Program-made: the position numbers and the translations under genes
Source of the DNA: an uncultured Dokdonia sp.
Lineage (GTDB): Bacteria > Bacteroidota > Bacteroidia > Flavobacteriales > Flavobacteriaceae
Length of the DNA stretch: 64,000 nucleotides
Reading direction: 5' to 3'
NCBI RefSeq assembly: GCF_947496725.1
Contig: NZ_CANMDS010000003.1
Coordinates: 310,001 to 374,000 of the forward strand
Notes under the pieces: model-generated
The model's input: the letters and a program-made list of their open reading frames with translations, nothing else
What the model was told of the DNA's origin: nothing
Database searches by the model: none
In this document: one piece after another, positions 1 to 9,233 of the stretch
Layout of the letters: every line of letters starts with the position of its first letter
How positions within the stretch are numbered: position 1 is the first letter of the stretch

Positions 1-215
1 TGATTACAGTCATCTACGCCCACTTCCTTGTCGCCTATATATGCAAGACCACCATCTTTTTTTAGAAAACCTAAAAAGATATTGATAGTCGTTGTTTTAC
101 CGGCTCCATTTTGACCCAGTAAACAAAAAATTTCGCCTTGAGCTACTTTAAAAGTAACATCCTTAAGCGCCTCTTTTCCATTGTAGGACTTTGTAATATT
201 CAATGCTCTTAGCAT
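1..215 (-). CDS. ABC transporter ATP-binding protein, N-terminal part (runs off the left edge)
   Basis: Only the first 71 codons are inside the window, read right to left from the ATG at 215-213. They encode an ABC ATPase N-terminus with a clear Walker A motif (GQNGAGKTTT, about residues 38-47) after the usual beta-strand run of an ABC-2 type exporter ATPase. The protein would energise a membrane permease whose gene should lie to the left. It follows the small secreted protein gene at 469-771 on the same strand, but a gap of about 250 bases leaves a shared transcript uncertain. The substrate cannot be read from this fragment. Confidence 0.9.
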   Translation of the reverse strand, partial: MLRALNITKSYNGKEALKDVTFKVAQGEIFCLLGQNGAGKTTTINIFLGFLKKDGGLAYIGDKEVGVDDCN

Positions 216-468
216 AAAATCAAAAATTTAAAAATGTGATATAAACTGTATAAACACTACTAGGTACAGCCAGATGCTGCCTATAAAAGCGTTATATAAT
301 CAAGGGAGTAACCCGTACGAAGTTTTATAATGGACACCATACAAGAGCATAAAATGCTCTATATGTGTAGATTGTAGATAATCATATATGATGATTAGCC
401 ACAGTAGACCTGTAACAAAAAGTATCTCCTCTATGTAGAGAGATAATTGTATAGTTGTACAAAATAAA

Positions 469-771
469 TTAAGATAGGGCAGGGGGAGGCCTCGTACGAG
501 ATGTATCTAAGAAATACTTATTCTCAAAACTAATGGTACCAGTTGCGCTTGTAAGCGAAGTAGCTATGTAAACAGCTTCTGGAACCGGCACTTGAGCTAT
601 TTCTGTCTCAAGTAGTGGGGTGAAGTTAGTTATTGAGGTAATCTCACAAACTTCACAATGGTCTATGCCGCCATCATCTGTATGATGTGTAAACGCGTGC
701 AAACCCGCCACCTTGAAAACCATAATCAAGGCAATATAGAAAAGTGCTATATAGTGTTTTTGCTGCTGCAT
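469..771 (-). CDS. small exported His/Cys protein
   Basis: A 100-residue protein with a hydrophobic N-terminal segment (residues about 7-25), a His-His pair, a CEVC motif near residue 40 and a C-terminus ending in an Arg-Pro-Pro-Pro run. Small Bacteroidota proteins of this build (signal, His/Cys cluster, Pro-rich tail) are commonly found beside metal or TonB-linked transport genes. Two analogues occur in this window at 32297 and 48525, each just before a metal RND pump. A TAnnTTTA-like -7 box lies at 783-790 on the reverse strand. It may feed the ABC transporter downstream. No enzymatic motif is visible and metal binding is inferred from composition only. Confidence 0.6.
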   Translation of the reverse strand: MQQQKHYIALFYIALIMVFKVAGLHAFTHHTDDGGIDHCEVCEITSITNFTPLLETEIAQVPVPEAVYIATSLTSATGTISFENKYFLDTSRTRPPPALS

Positions 772-1176
772 TTATTGACGGGTAAATGTATAGATACAAT
801 TACATAGCAAACAAGAAATTTTAAAATTAATTTTAATACACTGCAAAATAGTTACTTACAAAAAAAAGGACTAAAGCTCCTATAGTCTTCTTACATAGTG
901 CATTTACTTATTTAAAATATTTACGTGTCATTGTCACCCTTCAACAGTGTGATTTTTGAAAAATGACAACATAACAAATTTTAGATTAAATGAGAACTAG
1001 TGGAGATGAGAAGCTCATTTTATTTATAAAAACAGTGTGCTCAACTTATTATGTAAGCACTTGAATTTAAAGAAGTAAGAAAAGTAATATCGTATGTATT
1101 TAGTCGTAAAAATGATTTTTTATTTAGTTTTTAGACTATTCTTGTCTATCTTTTAACACCCCAAAAAATAATTCTC
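772..1176. other. intergenic region between divergent genes
   Basis: About 400 bases of A+T-rich DNA between the leftward small protein gene and the rightward histidine kinase gene. Apart from the -7-like box at 783-790 I see no RNA gene, long repeat or ORF. Confidence 0.5.
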
Positions 1177-3315
1177 TTGAAAAACAAGCTCCTCATTATC
1201 ATAATAGTATGTTGTTACGGTGGGCTCGTGTATTGCCAGACTGGTAATAATAAAGTAGTAGATAGTGTAACTGTTCTTCTGTCTTTATCTAAAGATGAAA
1301 ACATAAGCGGTAACTACAAAGAGGGGCTACAATATGCCACCTCTGCTGTGCAATATGCAAATCAGTATAAGGATAAATCACTACAGGCAAAGGCCTACGT
1401 AAGTCTAGCCAATACCTATCAAGCTATAAAAGATTATGCTGATGCAAAAAAATACTACAACCTCGCATTAGATAAAAATACAGACGATTACTTTGTAAAC
1501 GTAGCGTCACTTAATGGTCTCGGTAATATATATTCTATGGATATTGCCACTGCAGACAAGGCTGCAGCTTTCTTTGAAAGATCAATAGATTATACATTAG
1601 AAGCAGGTAACACTGAGCATTCTTTTTACACCTACTATAATATAGCTGGTATGTATCTTAATTTTAAAGATCCAGATAAGGCTTATCCCTACATTTTAGA
1701 AGCTAATAAGTTATTACCTACAATTCAAGAAGAAGATCCTATCTATGAACTCTTACAACAGTTAAACTTTGCTATCTATTACAACCAAAAGGAAAACCAT
1801 ACACTTGCGCTAACATATATTGATAAAGCGCTAGAAATAGGAGAGGAGCATACCCTTACTAGAGAGCTTATAGATGTTTATGATTTTAAAAGTGAGATAC
1901 ATCAAGAGCGAGGGGAATATGATTTAGCATTAGAAAGTCTAAAAAAACATTTTTATTATAAAGATTTAGATTTTAATGAGGTAAAAACTCTTCAAATAGA
2001 GCAGGTTGAAGCAGATTTTAAAGTAAAAGAGTTTCAACAAAAAGCAGAAGCATCTCAATTAAAATCTAATTTTATCGCCATATTAGGAGTTGGTATACTA
2101 TTATTCTTAAGTACTTGCTTTCTTGTATTTTATAATTATAAGAGACGGTTATCTTTTACACAACTTGAGAAAAAAAATGATGCCTTATTGCAAGCAAAAA
2201 ATGAAGCTGAACACGCAAATCAAATCAAATCAGAGCTACTGGTAAATATTAGTCACGATTTAAGAACACCACTTTATGGAGTTGTAGGCATAACTGAGAT
2301 GCTTATGGAGAATCCTTCAATTATTAAGACGAAAAAAGGACTTCTAAACTCTTTAAAATTCTCTGGAGATCATTTAAAATCTGTTGTAAATAATATTCTA
2401 AAAATTAACGAGGTAGAGTCTAATAAAATCAAAGTCAATCAATCTAAGGTCAATATAAAAACCCTTCTAGAGAACGTTGTAAACTCATTAAAATATCTCG
2501 CAGATCAACAAGAAACTCAACTGATATTAGATATTAAAGAAGAGGTTTACGCGTATTATATGCTGGATGAAGTAAATCTCTCTGATGTACTATTAAAGCT
2601 TATTGATAATGCGATAAAAAACACTCAAAAAGGTACCGTAACTCTAAGTGTAAGCTTATCAAAAAGAGAAAAAAGCAAAGATCTTATAACATTTAAAGTC
2701 TCAGATACAGGAACAGGAATTTCTAAAGAAAATCTAGCAGTTATTTTTGATAGTTTTAAACAAGGTAACTCAGAAGAAAACACCGCGTACGGCATTGGTT
2801 TAGGACTGCCTATTGTTAAGTCATTGATAGAGGTTATGGGTAGTAAATTAACTGTAGTTAGTGATATAGGTTTAGGGTCACAATTCTCATTTACACTAGA
2901 ATGTGAAATTACAAATGAAGACAATCAGTTAGACGATATTTCTATACATAAGAGTTTACATATCCTAGTAGTTGAAGACAACAAAATCAACCAGTTAGTA
3001 ACCCAAAAACTAATAAGCTCATTGGGTCACAGCTGTACCATTACTGTAAATGGAGAAGAGGCTATAAAAGAATGCAACAACACCCATTTTGACTTAATAC
3101 TTATGGATCTCAATATGCCTGTGATGAATGGATTTGAAGCCTCAGAAGTAATCTCCACAGAAAATAAAAATATCCCTATCATTGCATTAACAGCACTAGA
3201 AATTAGCGAGGTTAAAGAACGATGTCACAATGTGGGAATATGTGCTATCATAAATAAACCTGTAGATAAAGAAGCTCTAGAGGATATTATAAGAAAGAAT
3301 CTCTCTCTCTCGTAA
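1177..3315 (+). CDS. TPR-containing hybrid sensor histidine kinase / response regulator
   Basis: 712 residues, starting at TTG (1177) directly before a good signal peptide ending near residue 20. Domains in order: tetratricopeptide-like helices (about 25-285) forming the periplasmic sensor, a transmembrane helix (about 297-320), a HisKA domain with phospho-acceptor H360 in an SHDLRTPL motif, a HATPase domain with N-box around N478 and G-boxes near 510 and 539, and a C-terminal receiver with phospho-acceptor D644 (MDLNMP). Periplasmic TPR plus hybrid kinase is a common Bacteroidota arrangement. No partner regulator lies next to it, so signal and target are unknown. The two receiver-end landmarks (D644 and the Lys in NKPVD) are intact, so it should be functional. 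Confidence 0.9.
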   Translation: MKNKLLIIIIVCCYGGLVYCQTGNNKVVDSVTVLLSLSKDENISGNYKEGLQYATSAVQYANQYKDKSLQAKAYVSLANTYQAIKDYADAKKYYNLALDKNTDDYFVNVASLNGLGNIYSMDIATADKAAAFFERSIDYTLEAGNTEHSFYTYYNIAGMYLNFKDPDKAYPYILEANKLLPTIQEEDPIYELLQQLNFAIYYNQKENHTLALTYIDKALEIGEEHTLTRELIDVYDFKSEIHQERGEYDLALESLKKHFYYKDLDFNEVKTLQIEQVEADFKVKEFQQKAEASQLKSNFIAILGVGILLFLSTCFLVFYNYKRRLSFTQLEKKNDALLQAKNEAEHANQIKSELLVNISHDLRTPLYGVVGITEMLMENPSIIKTKKGLLNSLKFSGDHLKSVVNNILKINEVESNKIKVNQSKVNIKTLLENVVNSLKYLADQQETQLILDIKEEVYAYYMLDEVNLSDVLLKLIDNAIKNTQKGTVTLSVSLSKREKSKDLITFKVSDTGTGISKENLAVIFDSFKQGNSEENTAYGIGLGLPIVKSLIEVMGSKLTVVSDIGLGSQFSFTLECEITNEDNQLDDISIHKSLHILVVEDNKINQLVTQKLISSLGHSCTITVNGEEAIKECNNTHFDLILMDLNMPVMNGFEASEVISTENKNIPIIALTALEISEVKERCHNVGICAIINKPVDKEALEDIIRKNLSLS

Positions 3316-3453
3316 AAAGTACCTAGCTTCTTAAAGTGTATAACTTCTACAGCGTAGCATTTTATTGCTTTCTATTCCCAAAGCTCACACCTTGAGTAGT
3401 ATCAATCACTTTAACTGTCAAAAATAGAGTTAAGGAGAATCAACTAAGGCTCT

Positions 3454-4938
3454 TTACAACAGCTCTTGCATATACTTTTTGATATCAACGTCATTGTAAA
3501 AACGATTGACCATCTCCGTGTATAGATCTGTAAATCTTTTGTTATCAATAAGGTTTCCAAAAATAGATTCCAGCTTTATAAAGCTTAAAGCATCTTCTGT
3601 AGTCTTCTTTGCTGCTTGATACAACTCCTCCTTCATTTCATCTTGAATGACTAGTTTTTGCCCATTTTGATTTTCTTGCTTGTCACTATAATAACACCAA
3701 GCAACTAAAACAAGTGTTGCATATTTGATACTTCCACCAGCAGCTAAATTCTCTTGAATAGTTGCAATTAAAAACTTTGGAAGCTTTGCCGAGCTCTCTG
3801 AACAGATACGATCTACACTATCCTTAATATTTGGATTCCCAAATCGCTCCAGTAAGCTATCTTTATAATCTGCTAGATTAATGCCTTTAATCTCACCTAA
3901 AACGGGTGTTGCTTCTTTGTCAAAAAAGGCACGTAAATACTGTGCAAATAGCTCATCTTGTACACATACATCTATAGTAGGGTGGCCGTGCAGCACTCCT
4001 AAAAGTCCTAACACAGAATGTCCAGCGTTAAGCAGGCGTAATTTCATTTTCTCATATGGTACTACATCGGGTACAAACTTGACGCCAACTTTTTCAAAAG
4101 CGGGTCTTCCATTAGAAAAATTATCTTCTACCACCCATTGTATAAAAGGTTCGCAGGTAACGGGCCATTCATCTTCCACACCATAAGTTTCTGCTAGTAA
4201 TTTGATGTCTTCTTCCGTGGTTACTGGCGTGATACGATCTACCATACTGTTGGGAAAACTCACCTCTTTTTCAATCCACTGTGCTAGTGTTGGGTCTTGC
4301 GCTTTCGCGAAAGCGAGCAACATTTTCTGTATCATATTGCCGTTATGCTCAATATTGTCACAAGAGAGCACCGTAAAGGCAGGTAGTCCTTCATCACGAC
4401 GTCTCTTTAAGGATGCTGTAAGAAAACCATATACTGTTTTTGGGTCGTCAGGATGTGCGAGTTCGTGCTGAATCTGCTGATTTTCAAAATTGAATTCACC
4501 TGTATTAGGATTAAAATTATATCCACCCTCAGTAATAGTCAATGAAACAATCTTAGTTTCAGGCGCTGCCATACGGGTGATTACAGCTTCAGGGCTATCT
4601 GTACCCATTTTAAAATCTACAATGGAGCCAATGACTTCTGCCTCCTTTTTTCCGTCTGGATGCTGAACCATCAAGGTGTAGAGATGGTCTTGTTTCTTGA
4701 AAATATCGTGAAGTTTTTGATCATTTTGGCGCAAGCCTATCCCGCAAATTTCCCATTCTGATGCTTCGCCCAGCTGTCTGAGTTGATGCACATAGTATGC
4801 AAGATGCGCGCGATGAAAACCACCTACGCCTATGTGTACAATGCCCGCCTTATCTGGCGAACGATCATAGGTAGGTACTGATATTTGTTTGCCTATTTTC
4901 GATAGATTTTCTTGATTAAGTGGTGTCAATTCTCCCAT
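3454..4938 (-). CDS. mannitol 2-dehydrogenase family oxidoreductase
   Basis: 494 residues from the ATG at 4938-4936. An upstream in-frame Met exists but would lie inside the preceding gene, and 494 aa is the usual length of long-chain polyol dehydrogenases. The N-terminal nucleotide-binding loop (GVGGFHRAH) and the family signature K299-x4-N304-x2-H307 (KLRLLNAGH) are intact. The family oxidises D-mannitol to D-fructose, or reduces fructuronate/tagaturonate, with NAD. The start codon overlaps the stop of the transporter gene upstream (TAATG), indicating translational coupling. The gene contains one in-frame copy of the 14-bp palindrome encoding AFAKA (4301-4314). Mannitol is the best substrate guess; fructuronate reductase is the alternative. 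Confidence 0.85.
   Translation of the reverse strand: MGELTPLNQENLSKIGKQISVPTYDRSPDKAGIVHIGVGGFHRAHLAYYVHQLRQLGEASEWEICGIGLRQNDQKLHDIFKKQDHLYTLMVQHPDGKKEAEVIGSIVDFKMGTDSPEAVITRMAAPETKIVSLTITEGGYNFNPNTGEFNFENQQIQHELAHPDDPKTVYGFLTASLKRRRDEGLPAFTVLSCDNIEHNGNMIQKMLLAFAKAQDPTLAQWIEKEVSFPNSMVDRITPVTTEEDIKLLAETYGVEDEWPVTCEPFIQWVVEDNFSNGRPAFEKVGVKFVPDVVPYEKMKLRLLNAGHSVLGLLGVLHGHPTIDVCVQDELFAQYLRAFFDKEATPVLGEIKGINLADYKDSLLERFGNPNIKDSVDRICSESSAKLPKFLIATIQENLAAGGSIKYATLVLVAWCYYSDKQENQNGQKLVIQDEMKEELYQAAKKTTEDALSFIKLESIFGNLIDNKRFTDLYTEMVNRFYNDVDIKKYMQELL
4301..4314. repeat. GCTTTCGCGAAAGC palindrome, copy 1
   Basis: Inside the mannitol dehydrogenase gene, read as AFAKA in the gene frame. Confidence 0.9.
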
Positions 4939-6662
4939 TAGATAGTTGCGTTTTTTATTTTTCCTCTTCGTAATGCCCAATATGCTAATACAAAATAAAG
5001 GATAGTACATATAAAAGTGTACGTATAAAATAGTTGTCTATTGTCAATATATTCTGTCTCTGAAGCACTGCCAAACATCACATTGCAAGCCAGGGCTAGA
5101 CTAGCTACAAGTGCTGAAATTGCTAGGAATTTTAATGTCTTTGAAAACATAGAAGTATCCTTAACCTGCACATCTTCTTGTGCGGCTTGTTGCTCTTGAA
5201 AACGTTTTATAGTTTCCTCTCTAAGTGCTTCTTCTTTTACCTCTTCTGTATAACTATCTTTTGCCCCATATCTAGATGCAAGGAAGGTGTACATAGCGAT
5301 GGTAAAGAACCAAGTAGGGATAAAGAGGTAGTAAAAGGATATTACATCTAGCGCTTGCAGTCCGAAGCCAAAAACCAAGCCTAATCCCCAAGAGGCAACA
5401 GCCGGCATACTAAATTTAAGCTTGCGGTATGATGACCAGTATCTTGTAAAACCTATTCTAGGGAAGATTTGGTGCTCTGTAAATACAATCGCACCTACTG
5501 GTACTACAAGCAATCCTGCATAGGTGAGGAGTGGTAAAATCTGTGAGAATACAAAAGGAAAACAAGCGATGGTCACGGTAACTAAACCTACGACGATGGT
5601 TGTTTTCTTTCTAGAATGATTTGAAAAAATGGCTTGCGCTGCGAGACCTGCCCTATATAAATTTGTTATTGCTGTAGTCCATCCTGCAACAATCACAATG
5701 ACAAACCCAGACCAACCTAAAGCGTAATAAGCAACATCACCTGGATCAAGTTCTACAATAGATTTGCCTAAAATTACGGCAGCACCAGCTCCCATAATTC
5801 CTGCAGCAATCCACGCAACGTAGTGACCAAACATCATACCCGTACTAGAAGCATAGGCATAGTTTTTCTTTTTGGCAAAACGTAACAATGCCATATCTAC
5901 CAGTCCAAAATGGGTAATTGTATTTGCCGCCCATCCAAAACCGATAACTTCTACAAGTCCAATTCCAGTTTCTCCATCGCTATTAATACCTGTCCAGATG
6001 GACTGATTACCCAGCGTCATAAAATCTGCCCAATTTGACGGTATGGTTTTATCTAATACATCTAGAGACAATGCAGGCAGCAGTACCATTGCACCTCCTG
6101 TAAACATTACAAATAGCCAGGGCGCACAAAGCCCAGAGAACTCAGAAACAGCATTAAAACCATAAAGAGCGATGGAAACCACAACAATACCCACTGCCAA
6201 TACAATCAATACAAACCAAGCATTTGTGGGATACCAATTAAGTTGTGCTGGGATATCAAATGCAAAACGTACCGCCGTAGACGATACCGTAATCATCGCC
6301 GCCGAAATAACAGAAAAGATAATCACATTTGCCCAATTATATAACTTGGTCATCGAGTCACCCGCAATCTTATTAAGATAGGTGTAGAGGCTTAAACGCG
6401 TTTCTACAGCGATAGGGGAGGTGATGAATCTCCAACTTAATACAGCTAGAATATTACCAATTAACAAGCCTAGAATAATATCTGAAGTTTTGGCACCCAG
6501 TGCAACAAAAGTTGCCCCAATAACAAACTCTGTTGCTGCTACGTGCTCTGCAGCGTAGAGACCAGCAAAATGCGTCCAATCTTTTAATTTGTTTTTTCCT
6601 ACGGGTAGCTGTTCTTCATCTACCGATTTTAAGTGGTCGAACTCTTTGGTTTGTTTACTCAT
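4938..6662 (-). CDS. NCS1-type (purine/cytosine permease-like) transporter
   Basis: 574 residues, about 12 transmembrane helices plus a charged loop (residues about 475-505) and two extra C-terminal helices. The fold signature of nucleobase:cation symporter-1 proteins is recognisable in the first helices (HVAATEFVIGATFVALGA) and the unwound-helix segment further in. The family normally carries purines, cytosine, hydantoins or thiamine. Here its stop codon overlaps the start of a polyol dehydrogenase gene, so the cargo may instead be a polyol or related compound fed to that enzyme. This is an inference from coupling, not from binding-site residues. Start chosen at the ATG at 6662, the first Met of the frame. 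Confidence 0.82.
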   Translation of the reverse strand: MSKQTKEFDHLKSVDEEQLPVGKNKLKDWTHFAGLYAAEHVAATEFVIGATFVALGAKTSDIILGLLIGNILAVLSWRFITSPIAVETRLSLYTYLNKIAGDSMTKLYNWANVIIFSVISAAMITVSSTAVRFAFDIPAQLNWYPTNAWFVLIVLAVGIVVVSIALYGFNAVSEFSGLCAPWLFVMFTGGAMVLLPALSLDVLDKTIPSNWADFMTLGNQSIWTGINSDGETGIGLVEVIGFGWAANTITHFGLVDMALLRFAKKKNYAYASSTGMMFGHYVAWIAAGIMGAGAAVILGKSIVELDPGDVAYYALGWSGFVIVIVAGWTTAITNLYRAGLAAQAIFSNHSRKKTTIVVGLVTVTIACFPFVFSQILPLLTYAGLLVVPVGAIVFTEHQIFPRIGFTRYWSSYRKLKFSMPAVASWGLGLVFGFGLQALDVISFYYLFIPTWFFTIAMYTFLASRYGAKDSYTEEVKEEALREETIKRFQEQQAAQEDVQVKDTSMFSKTLKFLAISALVASLALACNVMFGSASETEYIDNRQLFYTYTFICTILYFVLAYWALRRGKIKNATI

Positions 6663-7303
6663 ATGTTGCGATCATTTTTCTGGAACTTCTAAGGTAAATA
6701 AAAACTGTAAGTGAGCAGTAATATGCCTTGGACTTTTATAGATATAGTTAATCGCTTTTGTGGTGGGGACATTACAGAAATGAATTGGACGATTATTGTT
6801 TACAAGAATTTTTTGCAACCTTAATTTATTTTCTACGCAAAAATACAATTCGCGAAAATCGCTCAAACAAAATCATCCCATACATTTTCCCATATAAGCG
6901 AATTATAAGCAAAAGAAAAAACAAAGCATTTTACAGCTGTAAGTGACGATATAGACCTGAAGGCGCTATATCTGCATCTATGTAAAATAGAACCGAAAAA
7001 GTTCTATTCGCCGTTTTACTCATATATCCTATTTGTATTATAATGTTCTGCGTTATGTAACTTTGCTTTGGTAAAAAGCTTTTACCAGTACTAATCTTCT
7101 TTATTTTTTTCTTTCTAAAACGTTCTTTAAAAATGTAATGGAATACGCTTTGCCCGAAGCGACGATAGGAGCGAAGTGGGAATGTGTATGGAATGGGATT
7201 ATTCTCTCTAATTTTCAATCAATTACGGAATTCCATAAATAACTTCTTGTTAATTTTTTATATTTGTTTTATAGTCAATAACTTAAATGATGATATAAAT
7301 TTA
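6663..7303. other. gene-free region holding repeat copy A
   Basis: No convincing gene. The first 150 bases should carry the promoter of the leftward NCS1 gene; the remainder is the structured repeat at 6811-7069 and A+T-rich DNA leading into the accessory islet. Short ORFs here are not supported by composition or spacing. Confidence 0.5.
6811..7069. repeat. structured direct repeat, copy A (left edge of islet)
   Basis: Matches copy B at 11790-12004 in the same orientation. Two blocks are identical (6854-6878 with 11833-11857; 6885-6922 with 11864-11901), followed by weaker similarity through TATATCTGnAnCTATGTnAAATAG and ending in ATTTGTATTATAAT. Copy A has a hairpin ATAGAAC-CGAAAAA-GTTCTAT where copy B has a differently sequenced hairpin in the same place. 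Copy A also carries roughly 30 extra bases before the hairpin. Confidence 0.8.
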
Positions 7304-7921
7304 ATGCACTTCAAATTAACAAAGGAAATAATAAAACTTAGTGAGTCAGATTACTGGCATAGTGCAAAAAATGAGTGGAATTTTGAATATGCATATTATA
7401 GTGATGAATTACAGAGGTGTCTTTGTGGACACTATCCAATTAAAAATGTTTGTGTTATTAAAAACACCATAAATAAGAAACAAACTGAAGTTGGAAATTG
7501 TTGCGTGAATAAATTTTTAGGAATTGACGAAGGGAATAAAATTTTCACATCAATTAAACGATTAAAAGAAGACCCAACTAAAAGTATGAGTCCAGAAGTA
7601 TTAGAATATTTATTTGATAAAAAAGTATTATCTGACTTTGAATATAAATTTTATTTGGACACATTGAGAAAGCGTAAATTTTCTTACAAACAACTAGAGA
7701 TACGTAAAAAAATAAACCAAAAGCTTATTGATTTTACTAGTTATGAATCTAATTCAAACTTTTCAAGAATAAATTTAGTTCTGGAATGGGCTAAAAACAA
7801 TACTTGGTTTGATACAAATTTTGTTCATTCTTTCAAACAGAATTGTGAAAGAAAAGGAAAGTTGACTGAAAACCAATCTAAAGCTCTTGAAAACATAATA
7901 AAAAAACTAAAAATTGAATAA
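7304..7921 (+). CDS. hypothetical protein with Cys-rich zinc-knuckle-like segment
   Basis: 205 residues from the Met at 7304. The frame is open further upstream, but those codons lie in the repeat-flank DNA and read as non-protein-like. Residues about 40-75 carry C-x-C-G ... C ... G-N-C-C, a treble-clef or knuckle-like pattern (RCLCGHYPIKNVCVIKN) with the sense I...VGNCCVNKF, found in assorted accessory and phage-associated proteins. The rest is Lys-rich and helical, with a repeat-like KxxFSYKQLEIR segment. It converges on the 309-aa gene across a bidirectional terminator. I cannot assign a function; nucleic-acid binding is a guess. Confidence 0.6.
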   Translation: MHFKLTKEIIKLSESDYWHSAKNEWNFEYAYYSDELQRCLCGHYPIKNVCVIKNTINKKQTEVGNCCVNKFLGIDEGNKIFTSIKRLKEDPTKSMSPEVLEYLFDKKVLSDFEYKFYLDTLRKRKFSYKQLEIRKKINQKLIDFTSYESNSNFSRINLVLEWAKNNTWFDTNFVHSFKQNCERKGKLTENQSKALENIIKKLKIE

Positions 7922-7950
7922 TTCTTTCTGTTATTTAAATTGGAAAAGAC

Positions 7951-7981
7951 AAGAAGTCCTTTCCCAAGGAAAGAACTTCTT
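7951..7981. terminator. bidirectional terminator between convergent genes
   Basis: Stem AAGAAGTCCTTTCC paired with GGAAAGAACTTCTT around a 3-base loop, with one internal mismatch. It sits between the convergent genes ending at 7921 and 7980. Confidence 0.7.
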
Positions 7982-8909
7982 ATGATGCTTTACCGTAAAG
8001 CTGTATTAATTTATCTATATCTATTGATGAATAATGGGATTTTACATAGTCTTGAAAATCAATCAAAGAACCATTATAGTTTTTCACATATTCGATTAGT
8101 TTGTGCTTAGGTTTTCTGTAATGATTATTAATGTTTTTTATTATAGCTTTTTTAGTGCCATCTTTTAACTCATTAATAAAATTATCGTTTCCATCCGTAT
8201 TAATGGTTCCATCTAAAATGTCTTTAGATAAATAGTTACTAGAAATAAACCAATTATAATGATTCGTATAAATTCTTTGACCACTTGTCAAAAACTGAGG
8301 AACTAGAATGATACATTTTCCTTTATAATGAGGTAACATTACTTTTTTGCTAACCCATTTTTTTGAAGAATGCTCGTAATATTCAATTCTAGTTTCTTCA
8401 ACATCAATATTATACTTTAAACATTGCTGAAATGTAAATTCAGCTAGAATATCTCTACAAACGTTTGCTAAAGTATCCGACATATTATCTTGTCCAATAC
8501 CTTTTACCAATAATAACACATTGTGAGCTTCATTGGTTACTGTAATTCCTGCTTTAACCAACTTATTTGCTCTTAATGAATCAAAAATTATTTCTGCTTT
8601 TGTATGCCCAATTCCTTTCCCTTTATTATTATGAGAATAGCCTAAATGATATTCATTAGCTTCTCCTAAATGTGATAAAAATTTTAATCCGTTATTTCTG
8701 TCATTAGAGATTATAAATGTTCTATTTAAAGTTTCTAAAAAAGATTTACTTCTTATATACATTTTTTTTGCAATCATATTATCTAAATTATTTGCAATAT
8801 GATATGGGTCAATAAATGCTTCTAAATCATTTTCCATTAAAATGTTTAGGTGTTCTGTGGCATTACTTTTAATACCAAAATGTTCGTTAAATGTTTCTAA
8901 TTTTATCAT
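7980..8909 (-). CDS. unknown 309-residue accessory protein
   Basis: 309 residues, ATG at 8909, no signal peptide or membrane segment. Notable conserved-looking stretches are an FLSHLGEANEYHLGYS segment, a GKGIGHTKAEIIFDSL segment and a NEAHNVLLLVKGIGQDNMSD segment (about residues 76-150), a pattern of charged residues on predicted strand ends that could be an active site. I do not recognise the family. It lies inside the repeat-bounded islet next to an ImmA/IrrE operon, a setting typical of defence or regulatory cargo, and base composition is as A+T-rich as its islet neighbours. It faces away from the 9.2-11.5 kb operon, so it is transcribed separately. Confidence 0.65.
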   Translation of the reverse strand: MIKLETFNEHFGIKSNATEHLNILMENDLEAFIDPYHIANNLDNMIAKKMYIRSKSFLETLNRTFIISNDRNNGLKFLSHLGEANEYHLGYSHNNKGKGIGHTKAEIIFDSLRANKLVKAGITVTNEAHNVLLLVKGIGQDNMSDTLANVCRDILAEFTFQQCLKYNIDVEETRIEYYEHSSKKWVSKKVMLPHYKGKCIILVPQFLTSGQRIYTNHYNWFISSNYLSKDILDGTINTDGNDNFINELKDGTKKAIIKNINNHYRKPKHKLIEYVKNYNGSLIDFQDYVKSHYSSIDIDKLIQLYGKAS

Positions 8910-8997
8910 TGTTTATATATTTTATGATTTTTATTTTAAACCTGTCTACAAAAATTAATCAATAGACAGATTTTAATTTTTAATATTAAGGTTACTG

Positions 8998-9123
8998 TTA
9001 TTTACCTTTACTATCACTTCTGTTACTTCTTACGTGAGGTTTAACCTTTATTGTTTTTCCTCCAACTTTTTTTGTATAACCAGGAATTCTATTGAATTTT
9101 CTTCCTTCTGCATCTTTAGCCAT
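8998..9123 (-). CDS. 41-residue basic small protein
   Basis: ATG at 9123-9121, TAA at 9000-8998. The peptide is MAKDAEGRK..., rich in Lys, Arg and Gly, with GYTKKVGGK and KPHVRSNRS segments. An AGGAGGT Shine-Dalgarno lies 8 bases before the ATG, the strongest translation signal seen in this window. The gene lies directly upstream of, and on the same strand as, the 309-aa gene, about 90 bases away, so the two may share a transcript. Composition suggests nucleic-acid or ribosome binding; no family assigned. Confidence 0.72.
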   Translation of the reverse strand: MAKDAEGRKFNRIPGYTKKVGGKTIKVKPHVRSNRSDSKGK

Positions 9124-9130
9124 ATTTTAC

Positions 9131-9137
9131 ACCTCCT
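9131..9137 (-). promoter_or_regulatory. perfect Shine-Dalgarno (AGGAGGT) for the 41-aa gene
   Basis: Full anti-16S complement 8 bases before the ATG. Bacteroidota genes normally lack such sites, and other genes in the window do. Confidence 0.8.
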
Positions 9138-9233
9138 TTCTTATATTGTATATTATTTTTTATGTAGATTACTAACTGGTAACTATCTACATAATACTAT
9201 TAACCGTAGAAAATAAAAGTTCCCCAAAATGGG

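Noticed and set aside
6672-7218. Short ORFs in the repeat copy A region
   Set aside because: They lie in the structured repeat and its flank, with no start signals or protein-like composition.
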